64,000 nt of DNA from Gp13-AA77 sp035949375 (lineage in GTDB: Bacteria; Acidobacteriota; Terriglobia; UBA7540): NCBI GenBank assembly GCA_035949375.1, contig DASZIG010000129.1, forward strand, positions 211,932 through 275,931. Direction: 5' to 3'. The position numbers and the translations under genes were made by a program. Positions 8,965-19,389 of the stretch are shown one piece after another (position 1 is the first letter of the stretch; each line of letters starts with the position of its first letter). The notes under the pieces were generated by a model. That model saw only the letters and a program-made list of their open reading frames with translations, ran no database searches and was not told where the DNA came from.

Positions 8965-10038
8965 TCATTCCTGGCGAGTCACGCCCTCGGCAATCCGGAG
9001 TCTGCCGGGATCAAGGCCCGCTCGTACGGCCAGTTCATGCGCGACCAACTGCATGTAGAGCGTATCGACCAGCGTCCCGAGACCGAGGCCCAGCGGCTCA
9101 ACGCGCACGGTCCGCACGTTCGTGGTCTCCGGGAACGGAAGGTCGGTGAGTAGGAGCACCCGGCCGCCATTCGACTGGATGTCGCGGGCCAGACGCAGCA
9201 TGAGCTTCCCGGTATTCGTCGTCGCACTTGAGTGCGCGCCGGACTCCGGCTGGCGGGCGAAGATCACGTAACGGTGCGTGGGGTTCACGATCTCGATGGG
9301 ACCGTGGCGGAACTGGGCGGCGCTGATGGGCTCGGCGGCCATGCGCACCACTTCCTTGAGCGTCAGGGCGGATTGCAGCGCCGATGCCAGATCCGGCCCG
9401 CGCGACATCAGGGCTACATATGGAGGATGATCGAAGAACTCCACCGTGGGCTCGATGATCACGTCCTGCCGGTCGAGGATCCGCTCCTGAACCCGGATGG
9501 CGTGGAGAAGGACCGAGGTCAGGTGACGGTGAGGCTCGCCGACGATGCCAAACGCCAGATACATCAGGACGGCCACGCTGCACATGTAGGTCTTGGTGCT
9601 GACCGTCGCCTGGCGTCCCGCCATCATTGGCAGCAGCAGGCCTCCGTGCCGCGCGAGCGTGCTGCGTTCCACGTTGACCACTGCCGCCACTTTGGTGGTC
9701 TTGCCGAGGCGGCGCAGAAGTCTGGTGACTTCGATGGTCTCGCCCGATTGAGAAACCGCCACTACGAGTGTGTCGGGCCGCACGATCTTCAGATGATGGT
9801 GGAGCAACTCGGCCGTCTCCCAGACCATGGCGCGGATGCCGTGCGACGTGAGGTAGGCCTGCGCAGGATAGGCGGTGAACAGTGACGCGCCCATGCCCGT
9901 GAAGACCACCGTAGGCGGCCAGCCCGACACCAGACCATGCAGCGCCTTGTGCGGAATCGCGCCCGGGCTTTCGTAATACTTGCGCAGATCGGCCAGGGCG
10001 CCGGGCTGCTGGAGGATCTCCTCCATCATGATCGTCAT
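8965..10038 (-). CDS. SIS domain sugar-phosphate isomerase/deaminase (GlmS C-terminal-like)
   Basis: The 357-residue protein has two SIS domains, as in the isomerase half of GlmS and in AgaS/FrlB-type enzymes. The first contains FTGMGASLFTAYPAQAYL and the sugar-phosphate loop VAVSQSGET (about residues 113-121). The second contains ALMSRGPDLASALQSALTLK and QFRHGPIEIV, the latter matching the conserved HGP turn of GlmS. There is no N-terminal glutaminase domain, so it cannot use glutamine as GlmS does. A deaminase or isomerase role on an amino-sugar phosphate or fructosamine phosphate is likely; the exact substrate is not visible. It seems monocistronic. Confidence 0.82.
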   Translation of the reverse strand: MTIMMEEILQQPGALADLRKYYESPGAIPHKALHGLVSGWPPTVVFTGMGASLFTAYPAQAYLTSHGIRAMVWETAELLHHHLKIVRPDTLVVAVSQSGETIEVTRLLRRLGKTTKVAAVVNVERSTLARHGGLLLPMMAGRQATVSTKTYMCSVAVLMYLAFGIVGEPHRHLTSVLLHAIRVQERILDRQDVIIEPTVEFFDHPPYVALMSRGPDLASALQSALTLKEVVRMAAEPISAAQFRHGPIEIVNPTHRYVIFARQPESGAHSSATTNTGKLMLRLARDIQSNGGRVLLLTDLPFPETTNVRTVRVEPLGLGLGTLVDTLYMQLVAHELAVRAGLDPGRLRIAEGVTRQE

Positions 10039-10262
10039 GCGAGCCTATCCCCCAAAAGCCGATGAGCGCAGGGCACGGCAAAAGAGCGCGCCGCAGACAA
10101 GCCCGGGACGCTTAAGACGCGTCCAGGGAAAATCCCACCGAGGATGCGCGCGTCGGCATCGATACACAAATGGAATTTCGGAAGAGCTGCAGAAAAGTAT
10201 ATCCCTGCCGGGGGTCCGCTCAACGCGTTGTCTAAGAGCGGGACAGGGAGACATGCTGAAGC

Positions 10263-10292
10263 AAAAGGGGCCGGACCCGCAGGTTCGGCCCC
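10263..10292 (-). terminator. Rho-independent terminator of the cold-shock gene
   Basis: Read on the minus strand, just after the cold-shock stop, GGGGCCGAACC and GGTCCGGCCCC form an 11-bp stem with one mismatch and a TGCG loop, followed by TTTT. Position and orientation fit an intrinsic terminator for the gene at 10300-10512. Confidence 0.8.
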
Positions 10293-10299
10293 ACTTGCA

Positions 10300-10512
10300 C
10301 TAGACTTGTACGACGTTCGCGGCCTGAAAGCCCTTGGGGCCCTTCACCACCTCGAATTCGACGGCTGAGCCCTCCTGGAGATTGCGATAGCCGTCTCCCT
10401 GGATGGCGGAATAGTGGACGAACACGTCTTCACCCTCGTTGCGTTGAATGAAGCCGTACCCCTTGGCGGAATTGAACCATTTAACGGTTCCTCGTTCTCT
10501 GTTGCTACTCAC
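10300..10512 (-). CDS. CspA-family cold-shock protein
   Basis: The 70-residue protein is a single OB-fold cold-shock domain. Its RNP1 motif is KGYGFIQ and its RNP2-like motif is DVFVHYSAI, with the usual WFN (GTVKWFNSAKG) start and the GPKGFQAANV ending. These proteins bind single-stranded RNA and DNA and act as RNA chaperones. The start is GTG at 10512, with GGAG about 13 bases upstream. Roughly 270 bases separate it from the next gene, leaving room for the long structured leader common in csp genes; no defined RNA element was identified. A clear terminator follows. Confidence 0.95.
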   Translation of the reverse strand: MSSNRERGTVKWFNSAKGYGFIQRNEGEDVFVHYSAIQGDGYRNLQEGSAVEFEVVKGPKGFQAANVVQV

Positions 10513-10780
10513 GATTTACTTCTACTCCTTCAAATTTGATGCTGTCTGTTCTTCTGGCCTTCAGGCTGAAAACCGAGCAAGGCCGCGAGCGCTACCCCGC
10601 TGCCCTTCGTTTCGACTCAAAAGGCGAAAGAGCACAAACGCAATGTAATAGTACCATAAGTATGAGGCCGCGTCTACAGGTTTGGACTTTTTCTCCCTTG
10701 ACCCGCTCGCTCCGGGCCCGCAGGCACCCCCCACTCGCAGTCGATGGCCTGCCCGAGCGCCGGGCCAGTACGTAGCAGGG

Positions 10781-12040
10781 CTAGTATGTAAACGACTGGA
10801 TCTCGGTCACCCCGGAGTCAGGACCATCGACGTAACCGCTCCGCAGGCTCGGGTGCAAGGCGATGTGCATCGCTACCACGTTGAAGGCGTTCGAGAAACT
10901 GAATCCGTTGATGGTCTCCTTCAGGTCTCCGTGCGGATCGTAAACATAGATCGTGCTGCCACTGGACGCCGAGCTTGAACTGGGTTGGGCGACCAGGAAC
11001 AGTTTGTGAATGGGATCAAACTCGACGTCAGCGCCGCTGAAGAATTGCTGCCCTCCGGAGCCCGGCAGCAGGACCTCGATGCCGCTCCCGCTTGCGAGAT
11101 TGTAGAACTCGACGCCGGCGTCGTCTTCGGTCGTTGTACAGAAGATGCCGTCTGCCGCGTCCACGGCCATCCCGTTGACGAAGCCAAAGCCGACGCCGGT
11201 GAATTCGGTGAATGTGGCCTGAGCGAGATCGACCACGCCGATCACGGGCAGGCAGCCGAAACATCCCGGCCCGCCGCCCAGGATCGCCTGGTTCGTGGTG
11301 CTGTCGTACGCCATCGGCGGCGGCACGCTGCCGAAGTTGTTGGAGTCTGTGATGTCGACGACCGGCCCAAATGTGTTGGCGGCGACGTTGGAGGAAAACA
11401 CCCACGGAACAAAGTTGCCGCTGTTATCGTAGGCAAACACGGCGACGTCCGGCTGGCCCTGGCTGCGGCTCACGCCTGCCGGCATAATGATGTGCTCGGA
11501 CCCGATGGGCGGCGTCCACAGGCCAGTAAACTGGTTGGAATCAAGGGGATTCAAAGTGTGGAACGCACGCTTTGAAACGTACATCCTCTGGACAATCTCC
11601 TGCTCCACGAGTCCAACACTGGCCCCGACCACGCCCATGGTGACGTAATCGTCCTGGTTCTCGGTCTCGGCCACCACCTTCAGGATTTGCCCGGTACTCT
11701 GGTCAAAAGTCTCGACCGCCGCCAGCACGTTCCCGTTGGATAGGAGTTTGCCCTCGCTTAGCACGCCTTCCGTACCGTTCTGGTCGATGTCGAAGCCATA
11801 GATCTGCCCGCCAAACTTGCTGTGAACGATGATCTTGCCGGCTCCAGGCGAGGAATTCGGCTGAAATTCGCCGGTCTGCGCGAACGCGACCGCGCCACAG
11901 AACCCGCCGCAGAGCCCGCCACAGAACCCGCCATAGAAAACGATCGGAGCCAAACAGGTTAAGACCCACCTGCCGGTCGCTCTAAGACGGTATGCCGTTG
12001 AGTGCCTCGTGCTCGATACATTCCCTTCGCTGTGTGTCAT
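10781..12040 (-). CDS. Exported propeller-like protein of unknown function
   Basis: I start it at ATG 12040, which follows AAAGGGAGACC; the frame continues 38 codons further upstream without a ribosome site. The 419-residue product has an odd signal segment with Gly/Cys repeats (YGGFCGGLCGGFCGAVAFAQ). A beta-rich body follows with recurring strands such as IYGFDIDQNGTEG, VVDLAQATFTEF and IYVYDPHGDLKETI. This is the layout of NHL/SMP-30-like or YVTN-like propellers. CFGCL in the middle could form a disulfide. No catalytic motif is recognisable. A surface-exposed or periplasmic location is inferred. Confidence 0.65.
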   Translation of the reverse strand: MTHSEGNVSSTRHSTAYRLRATGRWVLTCLAPIVFYGGFCGGLCGGFCGAVAFAQTGEFQPNSSPGAGKIIVHSKFGGQIYGFDIDQNGTEGVLSEGKLLSNGNVLAAVETFDQSTGQILKVVAETENQDDYVTMGVVGASVGLVEQEIVQRMYVSKRAFHTLNPLDSNQFTGLWTPPIGSEHIIMPAGVSRSQGQPDVAVFAYDNSGNFVPWVFSSNVAANTFGPVVDITDSNNFGSVPPPMAYDSTTNQAILGGGPGCFGCLPVIGVVDLAQATFTEFTGVGFGFVNGMAVDAADGIFCTTTEDDAGVEFYNLASGSGIEVLLPGSGGQQFFSGADVEFDPIHKLFLVAQPSSSSASSGSTIYVYDPHGDLKETINGFSFSNAFNVVAMHIALHPSLRSGYVDGPDSGVTEIQSFTY

Positions 12041-12270
12041 GGTCTCCCTTTGAACGACGCCCTGAAAATGTAAACGACGTCTTGAAAATGCCCGGTTTCC
12101 GGGGGATTGCCCTACAAAGTTACACCCGCCCTGCCCCGGCCGTGTCTCGTGCATGTCAAAGATTTGTAAATTGACAGCTTTGGCTGTTTGCCGCAGAGGC
12201 CGTCGCGGACCACTCCAGGCTCCGTGGCTTCGCCACAGCTTCCGAGGAGTCGGCTCAGTCGCCGGGCGCT

Positions 12271-12413
12271 ATTCTAAAGAACTTATGCCACACCGAGGTT
12301 GGCTTCGGTTTGGCCGAGTTGGCTTCGGTTTTGGCCCATTTCGCACTTATTTATTGTTTCCATTGGACTTCTTGGCTTCGCTTCCCCAAATTTAGAGGGG
12401 GGGGAGGGGGGTC
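12271..12413 (-). repeat. Dispersed 3'-tail repeat, copy 2 (degenerate, no gene)
   Basis: Read on the minus strand this stretch has a poly-C run, GAAGCGAAGCCAAGAAGTC, two CCGAAGCCAA words, CTCGG and finally GGCATAAGTTCTTTAGAAT. The same order is found after the STGPRT gene at 43015-43175 (poly-C, GAAGCGAAGCCAAGAAGTC, CCGAAGCCAA, CTCGG, GGATAAGCCCTTTGAAA) and, more worn, at 2335-2520. The gene itself is absent here. The rest of the 12041-12633 gap holds only the tandem repeat listed next and nothing coding that I trust. Confidence 0.65.
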
Positions 12414-12532
12414 ACGCTCGGGTTGAGTGGGGGGGGAAAGTCCCAATTGTCTGACATCGAACCTCGGCACTCGCAGTAGGCTCCGGATAAAAGCCCTCAG
12501 GGCGGTCGACGGCCTGTGCCCCTGAAGGCGGG

Positions 12533-12632
12533 GTCGGGCGGAGGGCGGGCGGAGTCGGGCGGAGGGCAGGTCGGACGGAGGGCGAGTCGGGACGGAGGGC
12601 CGAGTCAGGCGGGGGGCCGAGTCGGGCCGAGA
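12533..12632. repeat. GC-rich short tandem repeat
   Basis: About six degenerate units of 16-21 bases with the core GTCGGGCGGAGGGC run head to tail up to the stop of the DUF2442 gene. Units vary by single substitutions and small indels. The array lies between a dispersed repeat and the DUF2442 gene and has no obvious coding role. Confidence 0.6.
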
Positions 12633-12633
12633 C

Positions 12634-12936
12634 CTACCCGGCCTTGCGGGCACGGAGCCAGCGGCGAAGCGACTCCTGGGTTTCACCCGACTGCCGGCCC
12701 GCAAGCAGGCTCTCGACGCTGATATCTTCGTCCAGGTCCGGCCACTGAACCCCTTCGCCGCCGCCGATCAGGCGCCAGTTTGCCCGCTCGGCGATGGTGC
12801 CGTGCGCCAGGCGAGGGAACCACGCGAGCGGCGCCGTGATCGTTCTGCCGTCAGCCAGATCCACGGTCAGGGCCTCGTCGTTCAAAGTTACGCCCCGGGC
12901 CGAGACCTCCCGAAGTTCAATTCCCGAAGAATTCAT
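12634..12936 (-). CDS. DUF2442 domain-containing protein
   Basis: This 100-residue protein has the DUF2442 layout. An N-terminal strand pair ends in LTVDLADGRTITAPLAWFPR near residues 23-42, followed by a W-containing turn (RANWRLIGGGEGVQWPDLDEDISV) and a helical tail. DUF2442 proteins often sit beside DUF4160 proteins in pairs that resemble toxin-antitoxin modules. No DUF4160 partner is present here. Instead the gene follows the restriction operon on the same strand after a hairpin repeat, which may separate the two transcripts. The role is unknown. Confidence 0.85.
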   Translation of the reverse strand: MNSSGIELREVSARGVTLNDEALTVDLADGRTITAPLAWFPRLAHGTIAERANWRLIGGGEGVQWPDLDEDISVESLLAGRQSGETQESLRRWLRARKAG

Positions 12937-12967
12937 GCCATCCTCTCAGCAACATAGCCGCCCATGA

Positions 12968-12999
12968 GGCGACGACATGGGGGGAACAATGTCGCCGCC
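12968..12999. repeat. Inverted flanking hairpin, downstream copy (R-M island boundary)
   Basis: The arms GGCGACGACAT and ATGTCGCCGCC can form a hairpin with one mismatch around a G-rich loop. Its reverse complement closely matches the element at 17987-18016, differing by a few substitutions and a two-base gap. The two copies lie on either side of the three-gene restriction-modification operon. This copy could also act as a terminator for the operon, although no T-run follows. Confidence 0.6.
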
Positions 13000-13034
13000 A
13001 TCCGCGCAAACCAGTGTGGCGATGACACCGCCCC

Positions 13035-15567
<2,533 letters not shown>

Positions 15568-15575
<8 letters not shown>

Positions 15576-17190
15576 GATCACCGCTGTCCAGGTTCATCGG
15601 GCGGACAAGTTTCTCGACGAACGCGATCTCACTGGGGGTCAGGTCATACTTCGCGTATAGGTCCTTATCGGTCCACCGCTTCGTCCAATTTTGTGTTGGC
15701 ACGAAGGAGTAGACCTTGCGCGTGGTGTGTTGAGATGGCTTGTGCAAGAGAATCAGGAGGCGAGTCAGCCGACAGGAAAGATAGGACAAAACACATTCAG
15801 CCTGTTTTTTTGAGTCGAATGGGCCAATGCATAGATAAGTCTCCGAAGAGATGGTACCCGGCGCTCCAAGGAATGGCGTGCTGATAATCCTGTGCGGGTA
15901 GGTGTCTTTGTTGCCGGTGCCCGGAGCAGCGTATCCCGTGTACACCTTCCATTTATCGATGAGATGGACACCAGTCGAAACGGAGCTTTTTGGAATGTAG
16001 CCCGAACCGCCGTTCTGATAAACCAGAACGTCACCTTTGTCCTTGACCATCTTGCCCTTGAACGTCGTCTCAAGCCCGAACGGCTTCCTTGAGCTAACCA
16101 GTTGGTCGAAACGTTTCTTTTCAGGCAGCGACAGTGATTTCGCTCCCCCACTCTCGACGGCGACGACCTTTTTCAGGATCGCCAGCCCTTCATTGAACCG
16201 GATGAACACATCCACTCCCTCTTCGAGGAGCTGGCGGCTCGTTGTTGACAGTGGCTCATCCTTGAAATGAGTGGTGACCCGGCAGGTCCCGGGATTATCC
16301 CGATCCCAGAGAAAGTAGCAAACTCCGCCCTTGAGACCCACCCCAGGAAAGACATCCGCCGCGCTAAGAAAGTCGTCAATCGAGCGCAGCCGGTGGTCGG
16401 CGAGCATCGACTCTCTGAATTCGTCTAGCCCTTTGCCGCCTGCGAACCAGCGAGCAGGAATAACCATAGACAGATAGCGAGGCCCCAAGGCCTTCGCTTG
16501 CTCTACGAAGAGTTGATAAATGGGTAGCGCGCTCGTTCCAAAGCCATCATCGCTCAATTGGTACGGCGGGTTACCAATGATCACGTCGAACTGCATATCG
16601 CCTCCATACAACTCAGCTACGCGAGCCTTGATGTTATCGCTGTGAATGAACGCATAGGCATGGGTCTCAAGTGCCTCGCCGCGATCCAACACCTTCTGGC
16701 TTGCCCCGCAATATTTGCACCTGCCTTGCACCCATGAATGCTCCGTGCGTTCGAACCAGATGTTGCCCGCGTCGCTGGAAAAGCTTTTGGCAATTGAGTG
16801 CGGGCCATTGGCGTGCTTCGAACAATAAACACTTCGGCGAGCCAGCAGGCTGGTGATATACGAGATGCCGATGCCGAAGACCTGCTTGGTGAGGATGTGG
16901 TCGACGCGCGTTGGGAGGTCTGGTATTTCGGCGCCCAGGCCCTTGGTGAGGCGGCTGGCGATCTCGCGCAGGAACACACCTGACTTCGTGAACGGGTCAA
17001 GGAACGTAACCGAACTGTTTGCCCAGAGGTCCGCTCCGCCATTGTTTGCCGCCCAGCTTTCGGCAACCGTGTCGAGCATCCGGTTGGCAAACTCAGGCGG
17101 TGTGAACACTTCGTCGTTGGAAAGATTGGCTATGCAGGTCAAAACATCCGGATTGCGCCCGCGGAGGGTAAAGCTCGCCTGGCCGTTCAT
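15568..17190 (-). CDS. Eco57I-like N6-adenine DNA methyltransferase with specificity region
   Basis: The ATG at 17190 follows GGGGGAGG and overlaps the upstream stop (ATGA). The 540-residue enzyme shows motif X-like sequence (DEVFTPPEFANRMLD), the AdoMet motif I (LDPFTKSGVFL) and the catalytic motif IV NPPY (IIGNPPYQLSD, about residue 200). A CKYCG pair may bind zinc. The C-terminal half, with a YIPKSSVSTGVHLIDKWKVY segment, probably recognises DNA. It transfers a methyl group from AdoMet to adenine N6 to protect host sites. Tight coupling to the short methylase upstream and the helicase downstream marks one operon. I infer that all three proteins act together. Confidence 0.85.
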
Positions 17191-17843
17191 ATCGCCTCCC
17201 CCAAGGCATCGTACAAAGGCGAGCAAGCAAGCTCTCGCATCGTCATCGGCGGATATGCCTTCAGTGGTGTGAAGACCTCATGCTTGCCGAGATTGGCGAA
17301 GAGGGCGCCTTCCTGACTGAAAGAAGACATCTGCGTAAGAGCATCAAAGCGGAAGTCGCGCCGCTGGAACTTGCCCTTGCCGAGATAGCCCCACTCGGCA
17401 AAGGTGATGGGCTGGCCGTCATGCATGCGCATTGTCAGTGCGTCGCCATGTACGATATTCTGGGACAGAACATAGAAAGCGGCCAGATAGACCTCATCCG
17501 TTTCATTCAGATTCAGGTCGTCAGCGAGCGCCTCAAGCATGTTTGCGCGGCACTCAGCGATGTTATCTGGCAAGAGCTCAATCCCGTAAGTGCACATCAG
17601 CGCCAACAGGGCGTAATGCCGCCTCTCAAAGTCGGACTTGCCGAACTTGGCCTCAACGGCAGCCAGCTTGCGCTGCAAGACGGGAACAAGAAAATTCCCG
17701 CTTCCGCACGCAGTCTCTAGGAAACGAGAGTCAATGCGCTCGGTCTCGCCCTTCACCAGATCGAGCATCGCCTCGACCATCCACGGCGGGGTGAAGACCT
17801 CCCCGTGGTCGGCGACGCGTTTTTTGGACTTCACATAGTTCAT
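17187..17843 (-). CDS. Short N6-methylase-like subunit lacking the NPPY motif
   Basis: This 218-residue protein carries the same opening as the next gene: a motif X region (HGEVFTPPWMVEAMLD) and motif I (LETACGSGNFLVPVL). A helical region follows (YGIELLPDNIAECRANML). It ends before any D/NPPY catalytic motif. It should bind AdoMet but not catalyse methyl transfer alone. I recall similar annotated restriction endonuclease subunit M proteins of about this length, so it is probably not a recent truncation. It is first in the operon and coupled by ATGA to the full methylase, which suggests a heterodimer; that is inference. Confidence 0.8.
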   Translation of the reverse strand: MNYVKSKKRVADHGEVFTPPWMVEAMLDLVKGETERIDSRFLETACGSGNFLVPVLQRKLAAVEAKFGKSDFERRHYALLALMCTYGIELLPDNIAECRANMLEALADDLNLNETDEVYLAAFYVLSQNIVHGDALTMRMHDGQPITFAEWGYLGKGKFQRRDFRFDALTQMSSFSQEGALFANLGKHEVFTPLKAYPPMTMRELACSPLYDALGEAI

Positions 17844-17986
17844 GGGTCGATCTAATTCCCCAGGGAGGCTTCCTTTTGGTCGTTGCGGGCTAACGGCTCA
17901 ACGCTCAACCGCGAGCGTCAAGTCGCACAGGCCAGGCCTCCGTCAACTCGTCGATCTGCTCTCATAAACTTCGCGAGGCGGCGGGT

Positions 17987-18016
17987 GGCGCCGACATTGC
18001 TTCCCATGTCGTCGCC
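17987..18016. repeat. Inverted flanking hairpin, upstream copy (R-M island boundary)
   Basis: The sequence GGCGCCGACATTGC followed by TTCCCATGTCGTCGCC is close to the reverse complement of the element at 12968-12999. It lies in the 316-base gap (17844-18159) between the R-M operon and the next minus-strand gene. That gap otherwise shows no gene; the operon promoter is expected between here and 17843 but no convincing -35/-10 pair was found. Confidence 0.6.
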
Positions 18017-18159
18017 ACCGTGCTCGTATTCTACACCAGCTCGATCGTTACCAGGCGCCGGACCATCGCCGCCGCGCGCTGCAAGCTTGAAAGAGTGACG
18101 TCGTTTTTCGAGATTTCGGCAAACCTGCCTAGACCAATGCTGACAGGTAGACTGCGGGG

Positions 18160-19344
18160 TCAGCGGGCTCCTGAGGGTGTTGGATTGGCTGCGGGAGGCT
18201 TCACCTTCTCGCTCGAGGAGAACGTCGCGTGGTTGTAGCCGCCGCGAGCGCCGCAGTCGTTCGCGCGGCACATTCCGGTTGGATCCTCGAGACGCACGCC
18301 TGTGGCGGTGGGGATGATCTCGAAAACGCAGAGTCTGCCCTGGCTGTCCGTGAGTTGTTCGGCGAAGAGGCCTGCGCGCCGGTAGCCGGCAACGCCGTCG
18401 TGGTTGCACTCGTGTCCGTTGTAGAACTCCAGATGAACCTCGACGCGGATGGATGTGGCGGAGGCCGGACGGATCCGGAGAGTGTCCGTGGACTGGAACT
18501 TGTCGCCCTGCACATCGCCGTTCGAAAACAAACGGCGGTAGGCGCCCTCGATGGCTTCAATCCCCCGCCCGGCTTCAGCGGGCTCGCCGGGATCGGTCAC
18601 GGAGGCCTTCCACGCATCCCGGCGGGCCGAGAGATGGCGGGTGGATTGGGAAAAAGCGCTCGCGAGACAGGCTCCGGCATCAGGCGCCGCGTCGCAGGAC
18701 CCGAGAATCTTTGCCTCTTCGGCGCGATCGTCGAGGGGCGGCTGGCCCAGACCGGAAACTTCCCAGACAAGTGACGTCCAGTCGCGCTCCTGCCCGGACA
18801 GTGCCTGGCTCGCGCATAGAGCGACAACCGAAGGACTGCCACCCACAAAACACGTTGGGATGTCGCGGGCGTAATAGAGCGCCCTCGATCGCAGGGAATA
18901 GGTATGTTCGAAGCTTGCGCCGGGAGTTTCAAAGTACGAACAATCGCCCGTTCCCACGGTCGCGGTGATCGAGGGCTGATTCGTGCCGGTTTTAGTCAGC
19001 GTCAGGGCGCATTTTTCTTCGGGGCCGGCGCGGAGGTGGGCAATCGCCTCGGTGCCGTTCTCGATCTGCAGGTCGGCTTTTGCCCCGCCATGGAAGGTGG
19101 GGCCGAGAATTTCGAAGGAGGCCTGGCAGCGTTGGCCGGAGCACTCGGAGATGGAGAGACCGGCGCCTTCATCATGCGCGGCGATGTGCCCGGCGCGTAG
19201 AATGTGCGTGAACGTTCCCCACTCGCCGGTCCAGTCGGCCGCGGTCGTCTGAGGGCGGGTGGGAAGGCCTGATGCGGCTGATCCGATCAGCAAGGCAAGT
19301 CCGAGGACTGTACGCGCGTTCCGCGTTGTGGAAGGCTGCTCCAT
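18160..19344 (-). CDS. Exported cysteine-rich hypothetical protein
   Basis: The ATG at 19344 is preferred; a TTG ten codons upstream is an alternative. The 394-residue product has a signal-like segment (TVLGLALLIGSAASGLP). A beta-rich domain contains WTGEWGTF near the front and CSGQRC and CSYFE cysteines. A helical part holds CASQALSGQERDW and DAGACLASAFSQSTRH, which recall LprI/DUF1311-type lysozyme-inhibitor regions, though not strongly. The last third (LEFYNGHEC, then GMCRANDCGARGGYNHATF) looks like another small disulfide domain. No firm family assignment is possible. It is separated from the regulator gene on the same strand by 45 bases. Confidence 0.6.
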   Translation of the reverse strand: MEQPSTTRNARTVLGLALLIGSAASGLPTRPQTTAADWTGEWGTFTHILRAGHIAAHDEGAGLSISECSGQRCQASFEILGPTFHGGAKADLQIENGTEAIAHLRAGPEEKCALTLTKTGTNQPSITATVGTGDCSYFETPGASFEHTYSLRSRALYYARDIPTCFVGGSPSVVALCASQALSGQERDWTSLVWEVSGLGQPPLDDRAEEAKILGSCDAAPDAGACLASAFSQSTRHLSARRDAWKASVTDPGEPAEAGRGIEAIEGAYRRLFSNGDVQGDKFQSTDTLRIRPASATSIRVEVHLEFYNGHECNHDGVAGYRRAGLFAEQLTDSQGRLCVFEIIPTATGVRLEDPTGMCRANDCGARGGYNHATFSSSEKVKPPAANPTPSGAR

Positions 19345-19389
19345 CAGGATTGGTTGAGGATCTGACGCCTCCAATTCAACTATGCCGAT

